Source: CAYWYR01 sp964462685 (lineage in GTDB: Bacteria; Bacteroidota; Ignavibacteria; Kapaibacteriales; UBA2268). From it: 40,708 nt of DNA. A model generated the notes under the pieces. The model saw only the letters and a program-made list of their open reading frames with translations, was not told the origin of the DNA and ran no database searches. This document shows positions 7,867-16,020 of this stretch, piece by piece. A program made the translations under genes and the position numbers. The stretch is from positions 1 through 40,708 of the forward strand of contig CAYWYR010000023.1 of NCBI GenBank assembly GCA_964462685.1, written 5' to 3'. The first letter of the stretch is position 1. Each line of letters opens with the position of its first letter.

Positions 7867-9284
7867 TTGATTTCGAAACTAGGTGCAAAAAAGAAAGAGT
7901 CTATACCTATATTGAGGGGGGCAGAACCTCTGAAGATAGATCCAAAGGCGATTCCGATCAGGATACGAAAAAAAGTTGCGTAGCCTACTGGATAACACGT
8001 GAGAACAGGATGCAGGCTAATTGGGGGTTTGTTTTAGCTTACGATCTTGCTAATAGCCTTGAGGCTCCTTTAGTGGTACTCAAAAATATTCCTGATGATC
8101 TCTACTATGCCAACAAGAGAACTTATGGTTTCTTTATTGATGGAGTAGAGGAGATGATTGAAGACTTTGATTCAATCGATGTGCCTGTTCATATCATGGA
8201 AGGCAGCCCCTCAGCAAATATTCCAGATGCGGTTAAAAGACTGGGTATTACTCATTTGATAACTGATTTCGAGGTCCTAAAGCCTAATATAAGATATAAA
8301 AAAAACGCTCTTGTCGGTCTTGATATAGATATTTTAGAGGTTGATTCTAGAAATGTAGTACCATGCCGAGTGGTAAGTGATAAAAGAGAATATGCAGCTA
8401 GAACGATCCGGCCCAAGATTAACAGGAAGCTCGATGAATATCTGGATGATTATCCAAAGCTTGAAAAATTCGATTATAGTGATAGCACATTAAATCATAA
8501 ATGCCGAACCAGCCTTAGCGGTCTCAAGACTAAATACAATGACGGCCCTAAACCTGTAGATAAGTATGAAAGCGGCAGAAAAGCAGGATTGAAGACATTA
8601 GAGAAATTCGCCAAAGAAAAACTTTCTGATTATGGAGAGCTAAGAAACGATCCCGCGAATGATTATCTTTCCGATCTATCCATTTATGTGAATCATGGTT
8701 TCCTTTCTCGGCAGGAAATAGCTCAAAAGATCAAAAGCACAAATAACGGCAGTAATTCCGATAGTATCGATGTTTTCCTCGAAGAGCTTATCATAAGGGC
8801 AGAGCTGGCCGAAAACTTTTGCTGCTATTGCGAGGATTATGATAGTACGGCTTGCTTTCCGGACTGGGCTAAGTCTTCGCTTGAAAAGCACAGCTCAGAT
8901 ACCCGTGAACACCTTTATTCTACTGATGAACTTGAATTTGCAAAAACGCACGATGAAGCTTGGAACGCTAGTCAAAAGCAACTGGTAGTAGAAGGGAAGA
9001 TGCACGGTTATATGAGGATGTACTGGGCTAAGAAAATACTCGAATGGACTGATAACCATGAGGTAGCACACCAGACAGCCATTTATCTAAATGATAAATA
9101 TGAGCTGGACGGAAGAGATCCAGGTGGATTTACTGGTATAGCTTGGGCTATCGGGGGAGTGCACGATCAAGGCTGGAAAGAAAGAGATATATTCGGAAAG
9201 GTTAGATATATGAATTACAAAGGCCTGAAAAGGAAGTTTGACATCGAATCATACGAAGAGCGGTATAAGAACGTTCAACTATAG
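7863..9284 (+). CDS. phr: Class II deoxyribodipyrimidine (CPD) photolyase
   Basis: Photolyases use FAD and light to split cyclobutane pyrimidine dimers in DNA. The N-terminal Rossmann-like antenna domain contains VAYWITRENRMQANWG, the signature start of class II enzymes. The C-terminal catalytic domain ends with YMRMYWAKKILEW, DGRDPGGFTGIAWAIGG and HDQGWKERDIFGKVRYMNY, which are diagnostic for class II rather than class I or DASH members. The length of 473 is typical. A charged stretch of about 35 residues comes before the antenna domain. The start codon overlaps the ribD stop, so the enzyme is co-expressed with a gene of flavin synthesis. Confidence 0.93.
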   Translation: MIDFETRCKKERVYTYIEGGRTSEDRSKGDSDQDTKKSCVAYWITRENRMQANWGFVLAYDLANSLEAPLVVLKNIPDDLYYANKRTYGFFIDGVEEMIEDFDSIDVPVHIMEGSPSANIPDAVKRLGITHLITDFEVLKPNIRYKKNALVGLDIDILEVDSRNVVPCRVVSDKREYAARTIRPKINRKLDEYLDDYPKLEKFDYSDSTLNHKCRTSLSGLKTKYNDGPKPVDKYESGRKAGLKTLEKFAKEKLSDYGELRNDPANDYLSDLSIYVNHGFLSRQEIAQKIKSTNNGSNSDSIDVFLEELIIRAELAENFCCYCEDYDSTACFPDWAKSSLEKHSSDTREHLYSTDELEFAKTHDEAWNASQKQLVVEGKMHGYMRMYWAKKILEWTDNHEVAHQTAIYLNDKYELDGRDPGGFTGIAWAIGGVHDQGWKERDIFGKVRYMNYKGLKRKFDIESYEERYKNVQL

Positions 9285-9381
9285 GTTCCTAACAGTAATC
9301 ATAAAATAAGTTTGACGGCATCAAGTCTGATCCTTAGTTTAGATAGATATTAAAGACAAATAAAAAAAATAAGTTCAAGCT

Positions 9382-10362
9382 ATGAAAGTTGGTGTAATAG
9401 GCGTTGGCCATCTCGGGAGTATACATGCGAAGCTTTGGTCAGAAAATGAAGATATCGAGTTAGTAGGGCTTTATGATGTGGAACAGGAAAAGTCGAAGAA
9501 CTTTTCTGAAGCTCTCGGCGCAAAACCATTCGAAAGTATAAGTCAGGCAGCATCGGAATGTGATGCGGTAACAATTGCTACTTCAACTGTGCATCACCAT
9601 AAAGTAGCAAAGGAATTCCTAGAAAAAGGCGTTCACTGCCTTATCGAAAAGCCTATAACCGCTACTTTCGAGGAAGCTCAGGATCTTATCAAAACTGCCA
9701 AAGATAATAACGCGGTTATCAGAGTAGGCCATGTAGAGCGTTTCAATCCCGCTTTGGTAGCACTTGGCAAGCATTCTATAGAACCGATGTTCATAGAGGC
9801 TCACAGGTTAAGCCAGTTCCGTTCCAGGGCTACGGATGTATCGGTTATCCATGATCTGATGATCCATGATATAGATATCGTCTTATCACTTGCAAACAGC
9901 CCGGTCAAGCGTATTGATGCCAACGGCGTGGCTGTAGTTACCGATACGCCTGATATATGCAACGCTCGTATAAGTTTTGAAAACGGTATGGTAGCGAATC
10001 TGACTGCAAGCCGTATTTCGGCTAACCCGATGCGTAAGATGAGGGTATTCCAGAAGGATGCCTATTTTTCTATCGATTTTGCTAAACCGGCAGTTGAAAT
10101 CTACTCCATCAAAGAAGATGATTCAACTGATTCCGACGCTCAGCCGGCCTTAAACCTAGGCTCTATCGACGCTGGAACAACCAAAAGATCGATATTCTAC
10201 TCTAAGCCAAGCATCGAGCAGACAAATGCTATAGCTGAGGAACAAAAAGAGTTTATCAAAGCTATAAAAGGCGGTAATAATATTGGTGCCGATGCAGAAT
10301 CTGCTACCGAAGCACTTAGAGTAGCAGAGGAAATAACACAGAAAATATCCGAAGGGCAATAG
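9382..10362 (+). CDS. Gfo/Idh/MocA family NAD(P)-dependent oxidoreductase
   Basis: The N-terminal Rossmann fold shows GVIGVGHLGSIHA (dinucleotide binding) and the family motif EKP at residues 89-91 in LIEKPITAT. The C-terminal half has the alpha/beta substrate-binding domain, including HDLMIHDIDIVLSLA, where the histidines sit at the active-site position. The substrate is not evident; related proteins act on UDP-sugars or other sugars. The length of 326 is normal. It is preceded by a 97-nt gap that probably holds its promoter, and prmC follows after 16 nt, so the two may be co-transcribed. Confidence 0.85.
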   Translation: MKVGVIGVGHLGSIHAKLWSENEDIELVGLYDVEQEKSKNFSEALGAKPFESISQAASECDAVTIATSTVHHHKVAKEFLEKGVHCLIEKPITATFEEAQDLIKTAKDNNAVIRVGHVERFNPALVALGKHSIEPMFIEAHRLSQFRSRATDVSVIHDLMIHDIDIVLSLANSPVKRIDANGVAVVTDTPDICNARISFENGMVANLTASRISANPMRKMRVFQKDAYFSIDFAKPAVEIYSIKEDDSTDSDAQPALNLGSIDAGTTKRSIFYSKPSIEQTNAIAEEQKEFIKAIKGGNNIGADAESATEALRVAEEITQKISEGQ

Positions 10363-10378
10363 CAGGGAAGCTGAGCCT

Positions 10379-11245
10379 TTGAAAAATAGAAAAATATGGA
10401 CTATCATCCAGATGATAGAATGGGGCGAAAAGTATTTTCAAGAAAAAAACATCGAATCCCCAAAGCTCAACATTGAATTGATTGTGAGGCACGTTCTCGG
10501 ATTTGATAGGCTTGCTCTATATACCAAGTACGATCGGCCATTTAACCAAACAGAGCTAGATATGATTCGCGAGATGGTAAAGCGGCGTATCTCAGGAGAG
10601 CCGTTACAGTATATAATCGGCTATACCGAATTTGTTGATCTGGATATAAAATGTGACAAGAGGGCATTGATACCCAGGCCTGAAACAGAGGAAATGGTTG
10701 ATTCGATAATAACCGGATATTTGAAAAACAGAAATTCACCCTCTACAATATTGGACATCGGCACAGGCTCCGGTTGCATAGCATTGGCACTTGCCAGCGA
10801 GTTCAATGATGCTAAAGTAGTAGCGATAGATATTTCTCAAGACGCGCTGGACCTTGCTAAGCATAATGCTATAAGGAACAAAATAGAAAATATCGAGCTT
10901 CATAAGGCTGATATCTTAGAGGTAGCACCTAAAGGCCAATATGACTTAGTGGTAAGCAACCCGCCGTATATACCTGAAAAAGATGCTGAGACTTTAGAAA
11001 CTGAAGTGATTGATCATGAACCGAAAATAGCGCTGTTAAAAGATGACGGGCTTGTCTTTTATGAAAGGATAGTAACTTTATTCAAAGATATTGTGTCTGT
11101 TAAAGGAGAGATGTGGTTCGAATTCGGAAAAGATCAAGAACCGGAAATAGCCAGAATAGTAAGCCAAAATAGTCTGAAAGTTGAATTTTTCAAGGATATG
11201 CAGAAAATTTACAGATATTGTAGGATAGAGAGAAATCCAAACTAA
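10379..11245 (+). CDS. prmC: Peptide chain release factor N5-glutamine methyltransferase
   Basis: PrmC methylates the glutamine of the GGQ motif of release factors RF1 and RF2. The N-terminal helical domain (residues 1 to about 85) is followed by PRPETEEMVD, the SAM-binding ILDIGTGSGCIALALA, and the catalytic NPPY motif at residues 194-197. The length of 288 is usual. The start is TTG at 10379, supported by AGGGA about 10 nt upstream and by alignment of the first helix with family members. An in-frame ATG at 10412 (MIEWGEKYF) is the alternative and would remove only 11 residues. Confidence 0.92.
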   Translation: MKNRKIWTIIQMIEWGEKYFQEKNIESPKLNIELIVRHVLGFDRLALYTKYDRPFNQTELDMIREMVKRRISGEPLQYIIGYTEFVDLDIKCDKRALIPRPETEEMVDSIITGYLKNRNSPSTILDIGTGSGCIALALASEFNDAKVVAIDISQDALDLAKHNAIRNKIENIELHKADILEVAPKGQYDLVVSNPPYIPEKDAETLETEVIDHEPKIALLKDDGLVFYERIVTLFKDIVSVKGEMWFEFGKDQEPEIARIVSQNSLKVEFFKDMQKIYRYCRIERNPN

Positions 11246-11259
11246 ACTCATCTCGTAAT

Positions 11260-11278
11260 GTTAAGATATAGTTAAGAT
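11260..11278 (+). promoter_or_regulatory. Direct repeat with 11-bp period, possible regulator site
   Basis: GTTAAGAT occurs at 11260-11267 and again at 11271-11278, an 11-bp period, about 105 bp before the STAS gene. OmpR/PhoB-type response regulators bind tandem repeats spaced like this. That it is such a site is inference. Confidence 0.25.
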
Positions 11279-11382
11279 GCGGTTTTTCTTTGTACAACTT
11301 TTCAAGTTATTTCTAAAATTCGCAATCTTATATTTATCTTGCTATTATGTTTGATTACAAGCAGAAAAAAAGCATAGGCTAA

Positions 11383-11694
11383 ATGTCCCGACTTATACAT
11401 GAGCAAGATGGTAACTGTTACGTCGTAAAACTCGACGGTCAGTTTATCGGAGGCGAGGAAACAGACTCATTGCAGAATATTCTCAAAAGTGATCTGCCGC
11501 CCGATGTCGATACTATTAAGCTTGATATGACCGAGACTCAATATGTTAATTCAATAGTTCTAGGTGTTCTTATAGGTGCCAACGCTCACCTAAAAAGAAA
11601 CGGCAAAAAACTTGAGATTGTTAACTTGCCTGATAATATCCTAGAACTTTTCAAAATGACTAAACTGGACAGATTGTTGAATCTGTCTTATTGA
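11383..11694 (+). CDS. STAS domain protein, anti-anti-sigma factor-like
   Basis: The 103-residue protein is a single STAS domain: beta-alpha folds with LDGQFIGGEETDSL, then the core IKLDMTETQYVNSIVLGVLIGANAHL (in parts), and NLPDNILELFKMTKLDRLL at the end. Ser57 (VNSIVLG) sits where SpoIIAA-type antagonists are phosphorylated, although the usual D-S-S-G context is altered to N-S-I-V. It could regulate a partner-switching pathway, but no kinase or sigma factor gene is nearby. It precedes exbB by 45 nt and may share its message. Confidence 0.82.
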   Translation: MSRLIHEQDGNCYVVKLDGQFIGGEETDSLQNILKSDLPPDVDTIKLDMTETQYVNSIVLGVLIGANAHLKRNGKKLEIVNLPDNILELFKMTKLDRLLNLSY

Positions 11695-11739
11695 ACAAGA
11701 AAGTATAATCTATAACTAATCATAGAGGGTGTTTTTCCG

Positions 11740-12513
11740 ATGAAAAACCTTTTTAATATCATAATGATCGTAGCCGCTCTAGCGGTTGCGTTTGGTGTAT
11801 TCTATTTCGTACTTGGTGCTGAGTCAAACTTCGGCCCAGGCGGTATCCACGATCCAATCAATGCGTTAGGCTATATCTACACGGGTGGGCCTCTTGTTGC
11901 ATTGCTTATCGCATTCATAATACTGGCGATAGCTTACACTATTGAAAGATTCCTTTCAATAAACAAAGCAAAAGGAAAAGGAAACCCTGAAAAATTCATC
12001 AAGCAGCTTATCGATCTTCTCGCCGCTGGCGAACTTGACAAAGCCCTTGCCCTATGCGATCAGCAAAGAGGCTCTATTGCTAACGTTATGCGCTCAGCTA
12101 TCACTCGTTTCAAAGAGGTTGAAGGCGACCCTCAGTTCAATGACGCTCAGAAAATCGGTGAAGTTCAGCGTGCTATCGATGAGGCGATGAACCTCGAGAC
12201 TCCGCTTCTTGAGAAAAACCTACCTATTCTTTCAACAGTTGCATCAATTTCTACGATGGTCGGTCTCCTTGGTACAACCGTTGGTATGATCCGTGCATTC
12301 CAGGCACTTGCGGCAGATGCGGCAGCGGCTGCCACTCAGCTTGCAATCGGTATCTCAGAGGCGCTTTACAATACTGCTGGTGGGCTTATCGGTGCGGTTA
12401 TAGCAATCGTAGCCTATAACTTCTTCACTACAAAAGTCGATCAGTTCATCTACATGATGGATGAGGCGATTCTATCGGTTACACAGATTTTCACTGTAAG
12501 GATCAAAAAGTAA
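11740..12513 (+). CDS. exbB: MotA/TolQ/ExbB proton channel family protein
   Basis: ExbB forms the pentameric inner-membrane proton channel that, with ExbD, energises TonB. There is an N-terminal helix (residues 5-25), a second (about 46-67, GPLVALLIAFIILAIAYTI), a cytoplasmic domain and a C-terminal pair containing the conserved LLGTTVGMIRAFQAL and ISEALYNTAGGLIGAVIAI. The length of 257 is typical. A short AGAGGG precedes the start. It heads an exbB-exbD-exbD-tonB run with small gaps, which marks a dedicated TonB energising complex rather than flagellar MotA. Confidence 0.92.
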   Translation: MKNLFNIIMIVAALAVAFGVFYFVLGAESNFGPGGIHDPINALGYIYTGGPLVALLIAFIILAIAYTIERFLSINKAKGKGNPEKFIKQLIDLLAAGELDKALALCDQQRGSIANVMRSAITRFKEVEGDPQFNDAQKIGEVQRAIDEAMNLETPLLEKNLPILSTVASISTMVGLLGTTVGMIRAFQALAADAAAAATQLAIGISEALYNTAGGLIGAVIAIVAYNFFTTKVDQFIYMMDEAILSVTQIFTVRIKK

Positions 12514-12573
12514 GCTTTTAGTTTTCTTTTTCAGATAACTATTCTTACTTAATCCAATAACCGAGGCATATAA

Positions 12574-13101
12574 ATGGCAAAGGTAAAAGTTAAAAGACAA
12601 GGCTTCGTGATAGACATGACACCGCTCGTGGATATCACTTTCCTTCTTCTTACATTCTTCATGTTCACGGCAAAGTTCAAGTCCGAGGCTGAATCAGAGC
12701 AGACTTTCATTATCGAAAGACCTGTAGCTATAGCCCAGGATGATAAACTTCCAGAAGCTCAGTTGGCTGTGATAAAAGTAGCGTTCGCCGATTCCACCCA
12801 GCGCGATACATCTTATTATTTTGAGATGCTCAATGCTGATGACTGGGCGGACGTTAAATCCAGAGCGGTTGATAAAGAACCTGCATTCCAGGATAGAATC
12901 GATAACGCACAGTTACCCGTTAACTCACTGGAAGAGTTAGCCGTAGTTATCGGTGAAGTGCGAAGGGTAAACCCTGATACTGAATTCGCTATAGATGCGG
13001 ATAAAGATGTGGATTTCCGTTGGGTTTACGAAGCAATGGACCTTCTAAGGAGGAATCTGTTCACAGACTTCAGCTACGTTACCGATAAGACTAGCGGCTG
13101 A
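12574..13101 (+). CDS. exbD: ExbD/TolR family protein, first copy
   Basis: A basic N-terminus leads into one membrane helix (about residues 18-35) with the conserved proton-carrying aspartate in DMTPLVDITFLLLTFF, followed by a periplasmic domain of about 130 residues ending in FRWVYEAMDLLRRN. It partners with ExbB. It lies 60 nt after exbB and 44 nt before a second exbD. The two ExbD proteins differ outside the helix, so they are paralogues kept side by side, probably forming a mixed complex; this pairing is common in Bacteroidota. Confidence 0.9.
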   Translation: MAKVKVKRQGFVIDMTPLVDITFLLLTFFMFTAKFKSEAESEQTFIIERPVAIAQDDKLPEAQLAVIKVAFADSTQRDTSYYFEMLNADDWADVKSRAVDKEPAFQDRIDNAQLPVNSLEELAVVIGEVRRVNPDTEFAIDADKDVDFRWVYEAMDLLRRNLFTDFSYVTDKTSG

Positions 13102-13145
13102 TATTTATATCTAAATTATATTGAAAATCAAATCGGAGTATTGAT

Positions 13146-13748
13146 ATGGCAGGTGGCGGTTCATTAGGTGGCGGCCCTAAGCCTAAAAGAGGGAAGAGTT
13201 CCAAGAGAAAGCAAGCTAAACGCGTTGGTTTCCACCTGGATATGACTCCTCTTGTAGATATTACTTTCTTGCTTCTAACATTCTTCATGTTCACAACTAC
13301 GCTTACTCAGCCTACGATTATGGATATGAAAATGCCTCCAGAAGCTCCAGTTGATGTACCAGTAAAGGAATCCGAGCTGATGACTTTGCTTGTAGGCGAA
13401 GACAGTAATTTATATTATTATCAAGCAAAAGAAGACGCTCAGCAGATCTCGATAACTGATCTGAGATCACTGGCGGTTACAAAAAACCTTGAAATCAAGA
13501 ACAGACTTATAACTGTACTAAAATCTCACCCTATGGCTGATTACGGTACTGTTGTAAATGTTCTGGATGAACTTAATCTGGCAGAACAGAGGATAGTTCA
13601 GGAGATCTCAGGTGAAACCGACCCGGAGACAGGGCTTCCTATGCAGCGTAAAAGAAAATTCACGCTTGCGGAATGGAACGAGGCAGATGATGAGAAAATC
13701 GCTGCTATAGGCGGCGGTGGTGAATCAACTGATGGAGGAGATTCTTAA
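13146..13748 (+). CDS. exbD: ExbD/TolR family protein, second copy
   Basis: The second ExbD paralogue has a glycine-rich then strongly basic N-terminus (about residues 1-28), the membrane helix with the conserved DMTPLVDITFLLLTFFMFT, and a periplasmic domain. It is longer than the first copy because of a C-terminal tail ending in Gly/Ser/Asp-rich sequence. The aspartate needed for proton movement is present. The stop at 13746-13748 lies one base before the tonB ATG, with tonB's Shine-Dalgarno sequence inside this gene, so the two are tightly coupled. Confidence 0.9.
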   Translation: MAGGGSLGGGPKPKRGKSSKRKQAKRVGFHLDMTPLVDITFLLLTFFMFTTTLTQPTIMDMKMPPEAPVDVPVKESELMTLLVGEDSNLYYYQAKEDAQQISITDLRSLAVTKNLEIKNRLITVLKSHPMADYGTVVNVLDELNLAEQRIVQEISGETDPETGLPMQRKRKFTLAEWNEADDEKIAAIGGGGESTDGGDS

Positions 13749-13749
13749 A

Positions 13750-14538
13750 ATGGCAAGAGCAATAGCAATACCAAAACCATCGGGTTACGGCGCCAGAGAG
13801 CTTAAAGAGTTCATAAACAAGAATACAGTCCGGGCTTTCGTTATCACTTTCTCGGCTATCCTTCTTTTGGCGATATTTTTCTTTGTTCAGTTCCTTTTCC
13901 AACCGAAGGATATCACAAATAAGATATTCCCGATGACGAGGATTGAGCAGATTGACATTACACCTCAGACGGCTGAAGTAAATGACGCCCCACCACCACC
14001 ACCGCCACCGGCGAATGTGGTAGTTCAAGGCGGTCCGGCTGCAAGAGCTGGTACTCCTGTTCCTGTACCAGATGCGGAGATCACACCTGATATGCAGGAT
14101 TTCGCTGATCTTGATGTGATGGACAGGGCATCTGCTGAAGGTGGATTAGGCGACGATCTCGGTGGTTTCTCAGATAATATCGAGTTCTCAGATGTTGACG
14201 TTGACGTTCAGGTTCGTGAAGAAGAGCCTGATCCAGATGCATTCATGGTTTTCGATAACAATGTCGATCCTGATATGACAGCTATCTACGAATATATCTC
14301 CTATCCAGAGGTTGCGCGTAGGGCAGGAATTGAAGGGCGCGTGATTGTAAGGGCGCTTATCGATAAGGATGGTACAATCAAACGTACCCAACTGATGAAA
14401 AGTGATAACTCGCTTTTTGAAAAACCAGCTATGGACGCAATCAAAAAAGCAGAACCTTATACGATTGCAACTCAGGGCGGTAGGCCAGTTCAATACTGGG
14501 TTACCATCCCTATCAACTTTAAGCTAAACCAGCGATAA
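13750..14538 (+). CDS. tonB: Energy transducer TonB
   Basis: TonB spans the periplasm and drives TonB-dependent outer-membrane receptors. The true start is ATG at 13750, chosen because GGAGGAG at 13734-13740 lies 9 nt upstream; an in-frame GTG further upstream is not needed. There is one membrane helix (about residues 28-50), a short Pro-rich segment starting at about residue 79 (DAPPPPPPPANV), an acidic linker and a C-terminal TonB domain with YPEVARRAGIEGRVIVRALI and QYWVTIPINFKL. The length of 262 is ordinary. A terminator at 14571-14606 ends the run. Confidence 0.92.
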   Translation: MARAIAIPKPSGYGARELKEFINKNTVRAFVITFSAILLLAIFFFVQFLFQPKDITNKIFPMTRIEQIDITPQTAEVNDAPPPPPPPANVVVQGGPAARAGTPVPVPDAEITPDMQDFADLDVMDRASAEGGLGDDLGGFSDNIEFSDVDVDVQVREEEPDPDAFMVFDNNVDPDMTAIYEYISYPEVARRAGIEGRVIVRALIDKDGTIKRTQLMKSDNSLFEKPAMDAIKKAEPYTIATQGGRPVQYWVTIPINFKLNQR

Positions 14539-14570
14539 GCTGTGTATAGATTAATAATGACATAAAATCA

Positions 14571-14606
14571 AGAGTCGTAGATAAGTATTTACGGCTCTTT
14601 TTGTTT
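14571..14606 (+). terminator. Rho-independent terminator after tonB
   Basis: AGAGTCGTA at 14571-14579 pairs with TACGGCTCT at 14590-14598 (one G-T wobble) and a T-rich run follows. It closes the STAS-exbB-exbD-exbD-tonB unit. Confidence 0.75.
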
Positions 14607-14631
14607 TGTATATCTGATTAAGAAATATAAG

Positions 14632-14865
14632 ATGACCTCACCTTTCATAAACTATCTGTTCCGTTCTGTGTTCATAATAGTTGGTATTATGATACTTACA
14701 GGAGTAATAGAAGTAGCGCCTTACGATAACGCTCAGGCCAATCAAAACGTAAGGATAGCGGGTGGTGCCATACTTATTCTGTTCGGGATATACAGGATGG
14801 CACTTTATAGAATAAAATCCAAAAAGTATAATTTTGAGTCTGGGGAAAATGACTCAGATTTATAA
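14632..14865 (+). CDS. Small two-helix membrane protein, unknown
   Basis: This 77-residue protein has two predicted membrane helices (about residues 10-28 and 41-61) joined by a short polar loop and ends in a charged tail (GENDSDL). I do not recognise a family. It lies after the tonB terminator and 66 nt before the PstS-like gene, in the place where Bacteroidota TonB loci often carry small unassigned membrane genes. It is likely real because the codon use matches and the helices are well formed. Confidence 0.55.
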   Translation: MTSPFINYLFRSVFIIVGIMILTGVIEVAPYDNAQANQNVRIAGGAILILFGIYRMALYRIKSKKYNFESGENDSDL

Positions 14866-14931
14866 CCAGACTAAAGTATAGGACTTATGCACTAAGTTCT
14901 AATAAATCTTTGTTTAATCGTCAGTAGGCTT

Positions 14932-15894
14932 ATGGTTTTCAAAAAGAAAAATTATCTCGTTGTTCTGGCAGCTATGCTAATAGTTCTTGCTTCCTGCGGG
15001 GATCAGAGAGAGCCGGTTGGGGAAACCAAGGTACTCAAAGGTTATATCGAAAAAGGCCTGATGCCGCTAATGGATACATTGATTACTCATTACGAGCAAA
15101 AAGATCTCAACGTTGATATTGACCTAACCGAAGCAAACACATACGAGGTTTTCAGGCAACTGCTATCCGGTAGGGCGCCTATGATAATTACTTCCAGAAC
15201 CTATACGCCCAGGGAAGACTCACTTCTTCAGGTAAGCAAGGTTGATACTTTCAAAAGGATAGCCCTCGCACATGATGCTTTAGTGCTTATCTCAAGCAAG
15301 GACTTCCCACTAGATACCCTTAACGATCAGCAGATTAAGAATTATCTCAGTAACCCTGATTACTCATTAGAACAGCAGTTTCCATCATTAGAATATAACC
15401 CTAGTTTTGCAGCTCCTAAACCTGAAACGGGGCTATATGCCGCAATATCAAGGCATATATTCAACTATGAGCCTGTAACTATAGAAGGCCGAATGAATAT
15501 CCTTGATAATGCAGAAGAAGTTATCAAGCAAGTTAAATCGGGAACCTATGATATCGGATTCGCTCTTCTATCATCAGTGGCACAGGATACAGCAGAACTC
15601 AAACTATTAAGAATCGGTTATAATTCTGAAGATATTATTGGCGAGGATAAAGTAAAGAAAGCAAATGAAGACTTGGGGCAGGGGCAGATCAAACCACGCA
15701 CTGTACATGCGTCTTATATCATCATGAGGCAATATCCTTACATAGTCACGCATTGGATATATCTACAGCAGGATATAAAAGATAATTACTTTTATTTTGC
15801 TCGGTATCTCGGCGAAGATACCTTCACACAGACTTATTTCACTGAACAAGGAATTCAAGGGGAGCATGTTAAGTATAAACTCAGACCCCAATAA
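14932..15894 (+). CDS. PstS-like substrate-binding lipoprotein
   Basis: A lipoprotein signal ends at Cys22 (VLASC), so the protein should be anchored in the envelope. The rest is a periplasmic-binding-protein fold of the PstS type (PBP-like domain), with segments such as GYIEKGLMPLMDTLI, LSGRAPMIITSRTY and YDIGFALLSSVAQD. It is about 300 residues long when mature. No pstC, pstA, pstB or phoU gene is nearby, so a normal phosphate ABC transporter role is not supported. Placement beside exbB-exbD-exbD-tonB and a TPR gene recurs in Bacteroidota, from my recollection, which suggests a role in that envelope complex. Confidence 0.72.
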   Translation: MVFKKKNYLVVLAAMLIVLASCGDQREPVGETKVLKGYIEKGLMPLMDTLITHYEQKDLNVDIDLTEANTYEVFRQLLSGRAPMIITSRTYTPREDSLLQVSKVDTFKRIALAHDALVLISSKDFPLDTLNDQQIKNYLSNPDYSLEQQFPSLEYNPSFAAPKPETGLYAAISRHIFNYEPVTIEGRMNILDNAEEVIKQVKSGTYDIGFALLSSVAQDTAELKLLRIGYNSEDIIGEDKVKKANEDLGQGQIKPRTVHASYIIMRQYPYIVTHWIYLQQDIKDNYFYFARYLGEDTFTQTYFTEQGIQGEHVKYKLRPQ

Positions 15895-16020
15895 ATCCAC
15901 GATAGAACATACAAAGTATGTTTTTCGTTAAAAAGATTAAAAATTATTAATTAAACCAATTGTGCCTGTCAGAGTCTAAATCTTAAACAAGACTCTTTCA
16001 ATACCAGGTGAAAACGATAT

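Noticed and set aside
13717..13749. GTG start for tonB overlapping exbD
   Set aside because: The ATG at 13750 has a perfect Shine-Dalgarno sequence 9 nt upstream and gives the normal N-terminus.
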